Shown one piece after another: positions 16,609 to 31,154 of a stretch of DNA of 64,000 nt. Both the position numbers and the translations under genes were made by a program. How positions within the stretch are numbered: the first letter of the stretch is position 1; every line of letters starts with the position of its first letter. The DNA is from Pelagibacteraceae bacterium AG-404-P08. GTDB lineage: Bacteria; Pseudomonadota; Alphaproteobacteria; HIMB59. The stretch is from assembly GCA_003216195.1 (NCBI GenBank), contig QCJF01000008.1, forward strand, positions 20,406-84,405, given 5' to 3'. Below the pieces are notes generated by a model. It worked only from the letters and a program-made list of their open reading frames with translations, was not told where the DNA came from and searched no databases.

Positions 16609-17234
16609 TTGCAAAAATCAAAATAGAACTTTTTTGATATATGTGGATTTATTCTTTTATAATTTAAGGTTCTTTTTACTGATAAGATACATTGCTTTTT
16701 AAATCTCTTTATATAGTTTTTATTAAATCCATATATACAAAGTAATTTAATTATTGAATAATTCCTTTTGTTATTTGGATATCCAAATCGATTAAAATTA
16801 AGTTTATTTAGATGAAATTTTTCGCCAGGATCTTTTTTCCTATTTGGGGAAATATCTGAATGAAAAATTATATCGTTATTTTGAATATGAAAGTTAAATG
16901 TCAAAAACTTGATTAAATTGTTGATTGATTGATATTGTTTTTTAGAAAAATTTTCATAACCATGCTCATGACCTTTATTTTCTAATTCTATTCCAATAGA
17001 ATAATCATTAATATTTATATGGTCTTTCCATTTAGACTCTCCAGCATGCCAAGCTTTTAATCTAGGACAAAGTAAATTATAAATTATACCTTTTCTAGAT
17101 ATTAAATAATGAACACTTACTTCTGAATTAATATCATTTAATCTAAAGTATGCATCTTTGAGACTTTTCATACCTGTGTAGTGAATTACGATATATTTGA
17201 CTATTTTATTTTTTTTTCTAAAGCTATAATTCAT
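16593..17234 (-). CDS. ampD: N-acetylmuramoyl-L-alanine amidase, AmpD-like (amidase_2)
   Basis: AmpD-type amidases split the MurNAc-L-Ala bond in recycled muropeptides (cytoplasm) or in periplasmic peptidoglycan. The zinc site is complete: H18 in IVIHYTG, H125 in FHSDISP and D135 in KKDPGEKF, at the AmpD spacing, with the catalytic E83 in GIELEN. No signal peptide is visible, which favours a cytoplasmic recycling role. About 60 C-terminal residues follow the domain; they are basic and unrecognised, and could correspond to a degenerate peptidoglycan-binding part. The start codon is only 2 bp from the divergent bamD start, so regulatory elements of the two genes must overlap the opposite coding region. 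AmiD-like function is the alternative. Confidence 0.85.
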   Translation of the reverse strand: MNYSFRKKNKIVKYIVIHYTGMKSLKDAYFRLNDINSEVSVHYLISRKGIIYNLLCPRLKAWHAGESKWKDHININDYSIGIELENKGHEHGYENFSKKQYQSINNLIKFLTFNFHIQNNDIIFHSDISPNRKKDPGEKFHLNKLNFNRFGYPNNKRNYSIIKLLCIYGFNKNYIKRFKKQCILSVKRTLNYKRINPHISKKFYFDFCNLLFK

Positions 17235-17236
17235 GA

Positions 17237-18118
17237 GTGTTTAAACCGATTCTTATATTTTTTATATTCATTACAATATCATGCTCACAAGATGATGATG
17301 TTAGCAATAATTTAAACGAAAATTTGTATAATGATAATACTTCAAATGATAAAGAATTATTTGAAAAAGCTAATGAATTTTTGAAAGATGAAGAATATGA
17401 ACTAGCATTAATTGAACTCGATAAACTAGAGGTATTATTCCCAAACAGTGATTTTAATAAAAAAGGATTACTAACATCTGCATACATTTATTTTTTAAAA
17501 GAAGAGTACGAAAAGTCTAGGGCAATCTCAGAAAACTATAAGAAATATTATCCTGGTAGTAATGACATGGTATATGCGAATTATCTAGAAGCTATGACTT
17601 ATTTTATCATGATTAAAAAAACTAATTTTAGTCAACAAAATGCTATTATAGCTAGAGAAAAATTTAACTTTATATTAAACGCTTATCCCAATAGTAATTA
17701 TGAAATAGATATAATAACTAAAATACAATTAATTGAAAATATTTTAGCTAATCATAAATTAGTAACAGCAAAATTTTATTTAGATAAAAAAAATAGAGAA
17801 GCCTCTTTGATTTACTTAAAAGAAATATTTGATAAACATAAAGATAGTATTCATATTGTAGAAACTTTATACCTAATTACAGAAAGTTATTTTATTATTA
17901 ATGAAAAAGAGTTGGCAAGAAAATATGCAGCTATTTTAGCTTATAATTTCCCTGATAGTATTTGGTATGGTAAAGCTTATAAATTATTGAATGAATTAGA
18001 AATTAATGAGGTTGAAGATAAATGGTACGAAAAATTTAATCCAATCAAAATACTAGTAAGAGATAGAGAAAATAATAATGAAAATGATAAAAAGACATTA
18101 ATACAAGCGATAGAATAA
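17237..18118 (+). CDS. bamD: outer membrane assembly lipoprotein BamD
   Basis: BamD is the essential lipoprotein of the BAM complex that folds outer-membrane proteins. The sequence starts with a hydrophobic signal ending in a lipobox-like ITISC, so C16 would be lipidated, followed by an acidic linker and tetratricopeptide-like helices. KANEFLKDEEYELALIELD and LTSAYIYFLKEEYEKSRAI are TPR units and YPGSNDMVYANYLEAMTYF is a BamD hallmark. Length (293) is somewhat above the usual 240-280. The start is a GTG at 17237, directly preceded by an in-frame TGA, so no upstream start is possible. recN follows after 5 bp, as in other alphaproteobacteria. Confidence 0.88.
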   Translation: MFKPILIFFIFITISCSQDDDVSNNLNENLYNDNTSNDKELFEKANEFLKDEEYELALIELDKLEVLFPNSDFNKKGLLTSAYIYFLKEEYEKSRAISENYKKYYPGSNDMVYANYLEAMTYFIMIKKTNFSQQNAIIAREKFNFILNAYPNSNYEIDIITKIQLIENILANHKLVTAKFYLDKKNREASLIYLKEIFDKHKDSIHIVETLYLITESYFIINEKELARKYAAILAYNFPDSIWYGKAYKLLNELEINEVEDKWYEKFNPIKILVRDRENNNENDKKTLIQAIE

Positions 18119-18123
18119 TTCAA

Positions 18124-23466
<5,343 letters not shown>

Positions 23467-23470
<4 letters not shown>

Positions 23471-25485
23471 TTGCTATTTTTTTTTAAAAATTCTAGCATT
23501 CTTTTTTTTCCAGGACTTAATTGTACATTATCAGAAGTAATCTTTTTATTAGATTTAGATATGGAGTAATCTTCAATTTCATTGTTTGTATTTTTTTCTA
23601 CTTTTGAAATTTCATTCAAAAATCTTGATGGTAATGAATAATTATTCATACCATAGGTGTACCTAGATGTTGCATAACTCAAATTTAAATCAAACTTTGC
23701 TCTAGTAATTCCTACATAAGCGAGTCTTCTCTCTTCCTCAAGTGATTTTGTTGAGTTTTGTTCTAATGCACGAGAACTTGGAAATATACCCTCCTCCCAA
23801 CCTGGTAAATAAACATGGTCAAACTCTAGTCCTTTTGCAGCATGCAATGTCATTAGTTTTACAGAATTTGAGTGAGTTTTTTTTTGATTTTCGTTGACCA
23901 AACCAACATGCTCTAAGAAATTATCCAAATTATCAAATTCTGAAAGAGCATTTACAAATTCTTTTAGGTTATCTATCCTTGATTCATTCTCTACTTTTTT
24001 TAATTTATTTTTTTCATTTTCTAACATTTTTAAATACCCTGTCTCCTCAATAATATAAATACCAATATCCTCTAAACTTGTTTTTTTTATAAGATCAGAT
24101 GTTTTTTTTATAATGTCAATGAATGGTCTAGTTTTTATAGTAAGAGATCCCGGTAATTTATTTTCAATAGATAAAGACTCTAATGATTCAAAAAATGATA
24201 CTTTTTTATCTCTTGCATTATCAATAATTAATTTTACTGATTGCTCGCCTACACCTCTTTTGGGTAGATTTATTACCCTTTCAAATGATAGATCATCTTG
24301 AAAACCATTAGCTAACTTTAAATAAGCAAGAATATCTTTAATTTCTTTTCTTTCAAAGAATCTAGGACCCCCTATAATCTCATATGGTAAGGCATATTTT
24401 ATTAACTTATCCTCAATGCTTCTCATTTGAGCCGTAAGTCTAACTAAAATCCCAATACTATTATTTTCTTTAAATTTTTTAGATATATCATCAGATATCC
24501 ATAATGACTCTTCTTCCTGGGAATAAAATGAATTTAAATTAATTTTTTGTTTAGGTATTTTTTTATTAGAACTTACTAAATCTTTACCTAACCTATTCTT
24601 GTTATTACTTATTATAGAAGCTGCTGCTTCTAAAATAGAGCTATTTGAACGATAATTTTTTGTCAAGCGAACTACAGGACAGTTAAATTCACTTGGAAAA
24701 TTAATTATATTCTCTATGTTTGCACCACGCCAAGCATAAATAGATTGGTCGTCATCTCCTACACAAAATAAGTTTTTCTCATGGTTTAAAATTAATTTTA
24801 TTAAATCATACTGAATTAAATTTGTATCTTGAAATTCATCAATAAGAATATGTTCAATAAAATTTTGATAAGATTTTTGAATGTCTAGATTATTAGAAAG
24901 AATGTTATAACTATGCAAAAGTATATCTCCAAAATCTACTGCGTTAATTTCAATTAATCTTTGTTGATAATAAGAATAAATTTCATCTAATCTTTCTAAT
25001 GATGAGAATTTAGATATTTTTTTATTTTCATTAAAGATGATCTTATTATCTTTTAAATTTTGAATTTCGTTATGATAAATGCCTTCGCTAGTATCATTAT
25101 TTATCTTACAGAACTCTAAAACTTGTTTTAATAATTTTTTTTGATCGTCGATATCAAGTATAGTAAAATTAGATTTTAATTTAACTAATCCTGAATGCTT
25201 CCTTAAAAACTTTGCAAAAATTGAATGAAAAGTTCCTATCCAAGGAGTGTCAATATCGCTTTTTAGTTCAATTTTAACTCTTTCCTTAATCTCATTAGCG
25301 GCCTTATTTGTAAAAGTTACAGCAATTATTTTGTTAAAATTAACATTTAGATTTTTTACAATATAAACAAATCTAGAAGTCAAAACTCTAGTTTTTCCAG
25401 TTCCTGCTCCTGAAAGTACCAAAAGAGGACCATTTTTGTGCTCAACAGCAATTTTTTGTTCTTTATTTAATGTATTTAGATCCAT
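23467..25485 (-). CDS. uvrD: UvrD/PcrA-like superfamily 1 DNA helicase
   Basis: This is a 3'-5' SF1A helicase acting in excision and mismatch repair and in removal of blocked complexes. In 672 residues are the Q-motif and Walker A (NKEQKIAV, SGAGTGKTRVL at about 25-35), FTNKAANEIKERV, DEFQDTN (Walker B), GDDDQSIYAWRGA, LTKNYRS, RRGVGE-like PKRGVGEQS, TLHAAKGLEFDHVYLPG and EEERRLAYVGITRA. The C-terminal region is short. UvrD, PcrA and Rep are too close to separate by eye; UvrD is the expected alphaproteobacterial form. The M24 peptidase gene follows with a 4-bp overlap. mlaA is divergent, 43 bp away. Confidence 0.92.
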
Positions 25486-25504
25486 AAATTGAATGTAATA
25501 TTAA

Positions 25505-25517
25505 TATAATGAATCGA
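25505..25517 (+). promoter_or_regulatory. possible -10 element upstream of mlaA
   Basis: A perfect TATAAT lies at 25505-25510 in the 43-bp divergent region between the helicase gene and mlaA, which would give a start near 25517 and a leader of about 12 bases. No good -35 element is present at 16-18 bp, so the call is tentative. Confidence 0.35.
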
Positions 25518-25528
25518 GATTTTACGTA

Positions 25529-26269
25529 ATGAAAAAACATTTGAAAGTAATTCTTTTAATAATTTCTTTTAGCTTTTTGCAAATAAATTTATCTTATTCT
25601 AATGAGGATGCACCTTTATCAAGTATTTCATACGATGAAATATATGATCCTATTGAACCAATTAATAGAGCAGTTTTAAATTTTAATTTTTTTATAGATG
25701 ATGTCGCTATTAGGCCTATAGTAAAAACTTACAAATTTATTGCACCTGAACCAATAGAGAAAGGTGTTTCGAATTTTTTTAGTAATTTAAAAGAACCAAT
25801 AAGAACAATTTCTTTCATCTTTCAGGGGGAATTTTATAAATCAATTAATTCAATAGGAAGATTTACAATCAACACACTAACTAGTTTAGGAACTTTTGAT
25901 CTAGCGACAAGAGTTGGAATGGAAAAAAATGAAACTGACTTTGGAATTACTCTTGCAAAAGGTGGTGTATCAAGTGGTCCTTACATAGTAATACCAATTA
26001 TTGGTCCAAGTAATTTAAGAGATTTTAGTGGCGATGTAGTTGAATATTTCGTTGATCCTATATCAAATAACGTTCCCAATAGAGAATACATAGCTTTAGG
26101 AAATGGCTTAAATGAAAGGGCAGAAATTGATGAACAATTAGATAGAGTTAGAGATGCCTCTTCAGATAGATATGAGATGATAAAATCAATTTATTACCAA
26201 AATAGAAATGCTCAACTTGAGGAAGAATATATACAAAACTTACCTGTGCCAAAAATTTATATTGAATAG
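25529..26269 (+). CDS. mlaA: MlaA (VacJ) family outer-membrane phospholipid transport protein
   Basis: MlaA removes mislocalised phospholipids from the outer leaflet of the outer membrane and passes them to MlaC. The 246-residue sequence has a signal peptide (about 1-24) and the family blocks YDPIEPINRAVLNFN, IRTISFIFQGEF, RFTINTLTSLGTFDLATR and GPYIVIPIIGPSNLRD. Most MlaA proteins are lipoproteins; here the signal ends in SYSNED with no lipobox cysteine, so the mature protein may be soluble or held by its own amphipathic helices. mlaC follows 28 bp downstream, so this is a small mlaA-mlaC unit. The mlaFED ABC transporter genes are not in the window. Confidence 0.92.
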   Translation: MKKHLKVILLIISFSFLQINLSYSNEDAPLSSISYDEIYDPIEPINRAVLNFNFFIDDVAIRPIVKTYKFIAPEPIEKGVSNFFSNLKEPIRTISFIFQGEFYKSINSIGRFTINTLTSLGTFDLATRVGMEKNETDFGITLAKGGVSSGPYIVIPIIGPSNLRDFSGDVVEYFVDPISNNVPNREYIALGNGLNERAEIDEQLDRVRDASSDRYEMIKSIYYQNRNAQLEEEYIQNLPVPKIYIE

Positions 26270-26297
26270 TTGGTTAAACTATAATTACATATAAGTA

Positions 26298-26861
26298 ATG
26301 AAAATTATAATATTGTTATTTAGTACTTTTTTTTATTTTTCAACTGTTCAAGCTTCAGAAGTTTCTGAATGGTTTGAAAAAGAGTCTAATCAATTTTTAG
26401 AAATAATTATTAACAAAGATGGTACCGAAAGTGAAAATTATGAAAAATATAAAATTTTTATTAATAAAAATTTTGCTGTCAAATCAATCGCATATGGTCT
26501 TATCGGAGAGAATATTATAAATAAGAGCTCTGAGAATGAGTTATCATTATATCTAGAAGTTTTTACTGATTATCTCATAAAGACTATTTATAAATTAGCA
26601 AACTCAAGATCTGGATCCATAGAGTTAAAAGATGTAGATGTAAAAGATAATATTTACATAATTAAATCAATAATATCTGATAAAAAAGCTTCTGCTAATC
26701 TCTATTGGAAAGTTGTAGAAACAGGATCTTCTTTCAAGATTATTGATGTAATTGTTGAAAATACCTCTTATTTTGTGACTAAAAAGTCAGAATTTAATAA
26801 AATACTAAGAAAAAATAAAGGAAGTTTAAAGGCTTTAATAGCCGAAATAAAAAAAATATAG
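26298..26861 (+). CDS. mlaC: MlaC (Ttg2D) family periplasmic phospholipid-binding protein
   Basis: MlaC shuttles phospholipids between MlaA and the inner-membrane MlaFEDB complex. The 187 residues start with a signal peptide (FFYFSTVQA then SE) and contain the features of the family: an N-terminal FINKNFAVKSIAYGLIGENI, equivalent to the FD...AR..LG region, a FTDYLIKTIYKLANSRSG segment and the YWKVVETGSSFKIIDVIVENTS block, which is close to the W.v....g.wkI.Dv.veG.S signature. It lies 28 bp after mlaA. The tRNA gene beyond is on the opposite strand. Overall similarity is modest but context is strong. Confidence 0.88.
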   Translation: MKIIILLFSTFFYFSTVQASEVSEWFEKESNQFLEIIINKDGTESENYEKYKIFINKNFAVKSIAYGLIGENIINKSSENELSLYLEVFTDYLIKTIYKLANSRSGSIELKDVDVKDNIYIIKSIISDKKASANLYWKVVETGSSFKIIDVIVENTSYFVTKKSEFNKILRKNKGSLKALIAEIKKI

Positions 26862-26876
26862 AATATCTTTTTAAGT

Positions 26877-26953
26877 TGGTGGGCCCGGCAGGACTCGAAC
26901 CTGCGACAACGGCGTTATGAGCACCGCGTTCTAACCAACTGAACTACAGGCCC
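26877..26953 (-). tRNA. tRNA-Ile (CAU anticodon, lysidine type)
   Basis: A complete cloverleaf on the minus strand: acceptor GGGCCTG with CGGGCCC, D arm GTTC/GAAC, anticodon stem CGGTG/CGCCG with loop CTCATAA (anticodon CAU), T arm GCAGG-TTCGAGT-CCTGC, and an encoded CCA at 26879-26877. A GGGCCTG acceptor with CAU anticodon matches tRNA-Ile2, in which C34 is changed to lysidine by TilS to read AUA, a frequent codon in such an AT-rich genome. Elongator tRNA-Met is the alternative; the acceptor sequence is less like it. Confidence 0.85.
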
Positions 26954-26964
26954 ATGATTAGAGT

Positions 26965-26977
26965 TGTTACTATTATA
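26965..26977 (-). promoter_or_regulatory. probable -10 element of the tRNA-Ile gene
   Basis: On the minus strand a perfect TATAAT lies at 26977-26972, 18 bases before the mature 5' end of the tRNA, in the 65-bp gap after rpoD. A clear -35 element at proper spacing is not seen (TTGTCT is only 14 bp upstream), so the element is called with moderate confidence. Confidence 0.45.
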
Positions 26978-27018
26978 ATCTTATGAAAAAAAGACAAGAA
27001 ATTAAATTTATAGTTTTT

Positions 27019-29070
27019 TTATGAGTCCATAAAAGACTTAAGCTTTTTAGACCTAATGGGGTGTTTTAATTTTCTAAGTGCTTTTGCTTCTATTTGTCTT
27101 ATTCTTTCCCTAGTAACACTAAATTGTTGACCTACTTCCTCTAAAGTATGGTCAGACGACATCCCAATTCCAAATCTCATTCTAAGTACTCTTTCTTCTC
27201 TTGGAGTTAAGGTAGAAAGAATCTTAGTTGTGGTTTCTCTCAAATTTAATTGCATAACTGCATCCTCTGGTATAACTGCATTCTTATCTTCAATAAAATC
27301 TCCCAAGAAACTGTCATCATCGTCTCCAATGGGTGTTTCTAAACTCACGGGTTCTTTAGCTATTTTTAAAACTTTTCTAACTTTCTCAATTGGCATTTTT
27401 AGTCTAACAGACAACTCTTCAGGTGTTGGTTCTCTTCCCAACTCTAAAATTAATTGTCTACTCGATCTAACTATTTTATTGATTGTTTCAATCATATGTA
27501 CTGGAATACGAATTGTTCTAGCTTGGTCTGCTATTGATCTAGTAATAGCTTGTCTAATCCACCATGTTGCATAGGTAGAAAATTTATACCCTCTTCTATA
27601 TTCGAATTTATCAACTGCTTTCATTAAACCTATATTGCCCTCTTGTATAAGATCCAAAAACTGTAATCCTCTATTTGTGTACTTTTTTGCTATTGAAATA
27701 ACTAGACGTAAATTAGCCTCGATCATCTCTTTTTTAGCTTGATTAGCTGTTCTTTGCCCTGACTGTATTTCTCTAACTTTTTCTTTAAATTCAATTGTAT
27801 TCTGATTTGCTATTTTGGATAAACTTAAGACTTCTTTGTATATTAATTTTAACTTATCACTATTTTTTTGAAAAAGAGGTTTGAAAGACTCATCCTGAGA
27901 AATCATATGTTTTTGATATAGAGTATAGGTATCTTTCAACTTATGATGTTTCAAAAAGACATCTCTTGAAATTTTATTTTGAATGGCCAAGGTTAATAAA
28001 GAAACTTCTTTTGACTGAATCTCCTTATTTATTGAGTAAAGATAAGAGATAATCTCTTCTAATTTGTAAGGTTTAATTTTAATTTCATTAAAATAGTTAA
28101 GTATTTCATCTTGATATTTTTTTAATTCTTTTAAAGATTTTGTATCAGAAATTTTAGTTATATTTTTATTTTTTTTAATTTTAGTTATATTTTCTGATAA
28201 AACCAAAACCCTATCTAATTTTTTTAAAATTTCAGGCTTATAAAACTCCTCTATTATAGATATTGAAAAACTTTCATTTTCTATCTCCTCTTCATTTGAA
28301 TTTTCTTGTAGTTTTTCTTTATCAATCTCTATTCCCTGTTCTTTCATCAATTGCTGCTTTTCTTTTAAAAGAGCTTTCTTTTTATCATTAATAATTTTCT
28401 GTATTTCTTTTCTTTTTGAGGAATTGGAATAAGGATCATTGTCTTCGTTGAAGTACTCATCAAAATCGACAATTTCTCTTAAATTAATTTCATTTTTTTT
28501 TACTTGTAAGATCCATTTTTTTAATATGTCTATGGAAGCTGGACATTCAAGAATTGATTTCATCATTCTATCTAATCCAGATTCTATTCTCTTAGCTATT
28601 GCAATTTCTCCCTCTCTTGATAGCAATTCTACATTACCCATTTCTTTTAAATACATACGAACGGGATCATCGCTTTTTACTCCAGTTGATTTTTCCTCTT
28701 CTTCTGATTCATCATCTTTAGATACTGTGTCTTGTTCTGAAGAGGAGGTATAAGCTTTAAAAAGTTTAAAAAGATCCTCATCAAGATTTTCAATGTAATT
28801 TAAAAAATCATTGACCGTTATAATGGAGTCTTCAATTTTAGTGTATGACTTGATATATGTTTTTGCTTTTATTGCAATTTCTTTATCAAATTCTTTAGTG
28901 ATTAAAGAAATTAATTGACTCTCATTCTCTTTAGATAAAAATTCAATTGAACTTAATGAGTTATCAGATTTTTTTTTTGATAATTTTACTTTAACTTTTT
29001 TTCCTGATTTAACTTTTTTTTTTGAGATCTTCTTCTTGATTTTTTTTGTTATTACTTTTTTCTTTACCAT
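27019..29070 (-). CDS. rpoD: RNA polymerase primary sigma factor RpoD (sigma-70)
   Basis: RpoD directs RNA polymerase to housekeeping promoters. The 683 residues include an acidic linker, region 1.2 ([21 protein letters not shown]), region 2 ([37 protein letters not shown] and [15 protein letters not shown]), region 3 ([12 protein letters not shown]) and region 4 ending with [20 protein letters not shown], the -35 recognition helix. The -10 and -35 reading residues are conserved, so TTGACA/TATAAT promoters are expected. The N-terminus is unusual: about 35 residues are mostly lysine and serine before a diverged region 1.1. It follows dnaG by 2 bp, in the common yqeY-dnaG-rpoD macromolecular-synthesis arrangement. 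Confidence 0.97.
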   Translation of the reverse strand: MVKKKVITKKIKKKISKKKVKSGKKVKVKLSKKKSDNSLSSIEFLSKENESQLISLITKEFDKEIAIKAKTYIKSYTKIEDSIITVNDFLNYIENLDEDLFKLFKAYTSSSEQDTVSKDDESEEEEKSTGVKSDDPVRMYLKEMGNVELLSREGEIAIAKRIESGLDRMMKSILECPASIDILKKWILQVKKNEINLREIVDFDEYFNEDNDPYSNSSKRKEIQKIINDKKKALLKEKQQLMKEQGIEIDKEKLQENSNEEEIENESFSISIIEEFYKPEILKKLDRVLVLSENITKIKKNKNITKISDTKSLKELKKYQDEILNYFNEIKIKPYKLEEIISYLYSINKEIQSKEVSLLTLAIQNKISRDVFLKHHKLKDTYTLYQKHMISQDESFKPLFQKNSDKLKLIYKEVLSLSKIANQNTIEFKEKVREIQSGQRTANQAKKEMIEANLRLVISIAKKYTNRGLQFLDLIQEGNIGLMKAVDKFEYRRGYKFSTYATWWIRQAITRSIADQARTIRIPVHMIETINKIVRSSRQLILELGREPTPEELSVRLKMPIEKVRKVLKIAKEPVSLETPIGDDDDSFLGDFIEDKNAVIPEDAVMQLNLRETTTKILSTLTPREERVLRMRFGIGMSSDHTLEEVGQQFSVTRERIRQIEAKALRKLKHPIRSKKLKSFMDS

Positions 29071-29072
29071 TT

Positions 29073-30656
29073 TTAACTATTTATAAAACTAATTGTTTTT
29101 TCAATTTCATTGTAAGGGTCTTCTTTAAATCTTGGTGATGCAAATCTACAAAGCCTTCGAACTTCATTAGAAAATAGTAAATTTTTTGAAAAATTCAATC
29201 CCTTAGAGTCCAATTCTTTATAAATTTCTATAGTAGTTGATTTAAAAAGAGTTTTTTTAATCACTAAGTCACGTATTTCTTTAAATTTTCCTTCAAATTT
29301 TGCAGTAGCAATTAAATCATAGACTCTCTCTCTTTGAGATTGATTTTCAATAAAGAATATAATTAAACCAGCAGAAAATTTTGACTTCAAATCAAATTTA
29401 AGTTCTAGGTTAGAAGTTTTAGCATTGTTATTTGATTTATTGGCAATTTTTTTAAAATTTAATTTGTTAAAGTGATTAGTTAAAATTTTTTTTAAATCTT
29501 CATTAGATATATTTAATAGTAAGCTTTTTAAGATTTTTGAACCTTTAAACTGACTATCAATATCACTATTTCTATTAAATTTTTCTAAATACTTTTCAAT
29601 TAGCTCCTCTATAGACAAAGGATGTTGAATAAGTTTTTTAAGAGTATCAGACTTGTTTGCTTCTATCATTTGATCAGGATCAAAATTTTTTGGTAACAAT
29701 ACAAATTTTATTCCTAGTTCAAAATTTTTGTCTGAAAGTAAATTATTCATTAATCTTATTGTAGCATTCCTGCCAGCAATATCTCCATCTAGGCAAACTA
29801 TTATTTCGAATCCTTTTTTTGTTAAATCAATTAATTTTTCATGATTTATAGATGTGCCCAATGGAGCTAAACAATTTGTAAAACCGCTTTGTTCTAATTT
29901 AATAACATCAAAATATCCCTCTACTATGATTATTTTTTTATTATTTTGTTTATTAAGTATTTTTTCATTAAATAATATTTGTTTTTTTTTAAAAATTTTT
30001 GTTTCAGCTGTATTTATGTACTTAGGTAAACTTTCATCAATTACTCTTCCTCCAAATCCTAGAATTTTATTTTGCATGTTTATTATTGGAACCATAATTC
30101 TATTTGAAAAAAATAATTTTGAATTTTTATTTTTACTAAATATCCCTGCAGCAATTAAATTATTAATTTCAAAATTATCTAAAAGTTTTTTTTGTATATC
30201 AAATGAATTAATAGATGAACCTAATTCAAATCTTTGAATTGTTTCCATGTTGAATTTTCTTTTTTTTAATAAATATTCTAAATGTTTTTTTGAATTTAAT
30301 AAATTTTGGTGAAATAAGTCTTTAGTGAATAAATTAACCTCATAAATTATATTGCTTAATTTTGATGATTTATAATTTAATTCGATACCTGCCTTATCAG
30401 CCAATTCATATAAAGCATCTTTGAAGCTGTATCCTTTGACCTTAATCAAAAAATCAATAACATTTCCATGTTCCCCAGTACTAAAACAATGAAATATTTT
30501 CTTTTCTTCATTAACTGAAAAAGAAGGTGTTTTTTCTTTTTTAAAAGGACTTAAGCCAAAATAATTACTGCCTTTTTTCTTTAAAGGTACAGATGAGTTT
30601 ATAATCTCAACTATAGATGTTCTGTTTATTACTTCTTTAATATTATCATCGGTCAT
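29073..30656 (-). CDS. dnaG: DNA primase DnaG
   Basis: DnaG makes the RNA primers for replication. The 527-residue protein has an N-terminal zinc-binding-type domain ([15 protein letters not shown]), the RNA polymerase domain ([30 protein letters not shown], then the TOPRIM motifs VEGYFDVI and [11 protein letters not shown]) and a short C-terminal DnaB-interaction part. Three of the four usual zinc ligands are changed: S36, K39 and T60 replace Cys, His and Cys, with only C57 kept. The TOPRIM Glu and Asp residues are intact, so it should be active. It overlaps yqeY by 4 bp and precedes rpoD by 2 bp. Confidence 0.95.
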   Translation of the reverse strand: MTDDNIKEVINRTSIVEIINSSVPLKKKGSNYFGLSPFKKEKTPSFSVNEEKKIFHCFSTGEHGNVIDFLIKVKGYSFKDALYELADKAGIELNYKSSKLSNIIYEVNLFTKDLFHQNLLNSKKHLEYLLKKRKFNMETIQRFELGSSINSFDIQKKLLDNFEINNLIAAGIFSKNKNSKLFFSNRIMVPIINMQNKILGFGGRVIDESLPKYINTAETKIFKKKQILFNEKILNKQNNKKIIIVEGYFDVIKLEQSGFTNCLAPLGTSINHEKLIDLTKKGFEIIVCLDGDIAGRNATIRLMNNLLSDKNFELGIKFVLLPKNFDPDQMIEANKSDTLKKLIQHPLSIEELIEKYLEKFNRNSDIDSQFKGSKILKSLLLNISNEDLKKILTNHFNKLNFKKIANKSNNNAKTSNLELKFDLKSKFSAGLIIFFIENQSQRERVYDLIATAKFEGKFKEIRDLVIKKTLFKSTTIEIYKELDSKGLNFSKNLLFSNEVRRLCRFASPRFKEDPYNEIEKTISFINS

Positions 30657-31111
30657 TCTTTGAAAATATTTTTGATAACTCTAGAAGCTAAATTCATATC
30701 AATTTTATTATTATAATTTTGTTTTAAAAAACTCATTATTTTTCCAAAGTCTTTATTTCGTAAATTATTCTCATTTATATGTTGTGATATAATGTCTATT
30801 GTACTTTTCTCATCCATCATACTCGGTAGAAAATCATTGAGATATTCAATGTCAAATTCTAAGTCCTCTACTCTGCCTTGATCCCTAGCTTTTATTGCAA
30901 AATCTAAAGACTCTTTTTTTTGTTTAAGTTGGGTCTTAACAATTTTTATTACATTTTCGTCAGATAATTTAAGCACGTCTCTCTCTAGATTCTCTTTAAT
31001 TAGAAAATTTTTTAACTCAGAATAGACATACCTTGCTATTGAAAGTTTTTTCTTATCTCCGCCTTTTAAAGCACTTTTAACGTCATCAGAAATTTTTTTT
31101 GCCAAACTCAT
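30653..31111 (-). CDS. yqeY: GatB/YqeY domain-containing protein
   Basis: YqeY proteins resemble the tail domain of the GatB tRNA amidotransferase subunit and are encoded next to dnaG in many bacteria; their role is not well defined, though tRNA binding is suspected. The 152 residues are helical, with KISDDVKSALKGGDKKKLSIARYVYSELKN at the start (shown here only as two parts: KISDDVKSALKGG and KLSIARYVYSELKN), the FLPSMMDE linker and the terminal AQ..NKIDMNLASRVIKNI-type region. It overlaps dnaG by 4 bp, so it heads a yqeY-dnaG-rpoD operon. carA is divergent, 43 bp away. Confidence 0.88.
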   Translation of the reverse strand: MSLAKKISDDVKSALKGGDKKKLSIARYVYSELKNFLIKENLERDVLKLSDENVIKIVKTQLKQKKESLDFAIKARDQGRVEDLEFDIEYLNDFLPSMMDEKSTIDIISQHINENNLRNKDFGKIMSFLKQNYNNKIDMNLASRVIKNIFKE

Positions 31112-31123
31112 TTGAATTTCCTT

Positions 31124-31139
31124 TGATATAATATACTAA
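31124..31139 (+). promoter_or_regulatory. predicted extended -10 promoter of carAB
   Basis: TGATATAAT at 31124-31132 is a perfect extended -10 element (TGn plus TATAAT) in the 43-bp divergent region between yqeY and carA. Transcription would start near 31139, giving a leader of about 16 bases before the ATG at 31155. No -35 at normal spacing is needed for this class. No PepA or arginine operator was recognised. Confidence 0.5.
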
Positions 31140-31154
31140 TACACATGATTTAAT

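Noticed and set aside
17224..17487. An 87-codon frame antisense to bamD
   Set aside because: It mirrors the bamD signal and TPR coding sequence and has low-complexity Ser/Leu composition, typical of a shadow frame.
27230..28753. Open frames of 104-114 codons antisense to rpoD
   Set aside because: They are Ser/Leu-rich shadows of the Glu/Lys-rich rpoD sequence and have no family resemblance.
29854..30237. A 127-codon hydrophobic frame antisense to dnaG
   Set aside because: It appears to be a membrane protein only because it is the complement of an AT-rich lysine-coding stretch.
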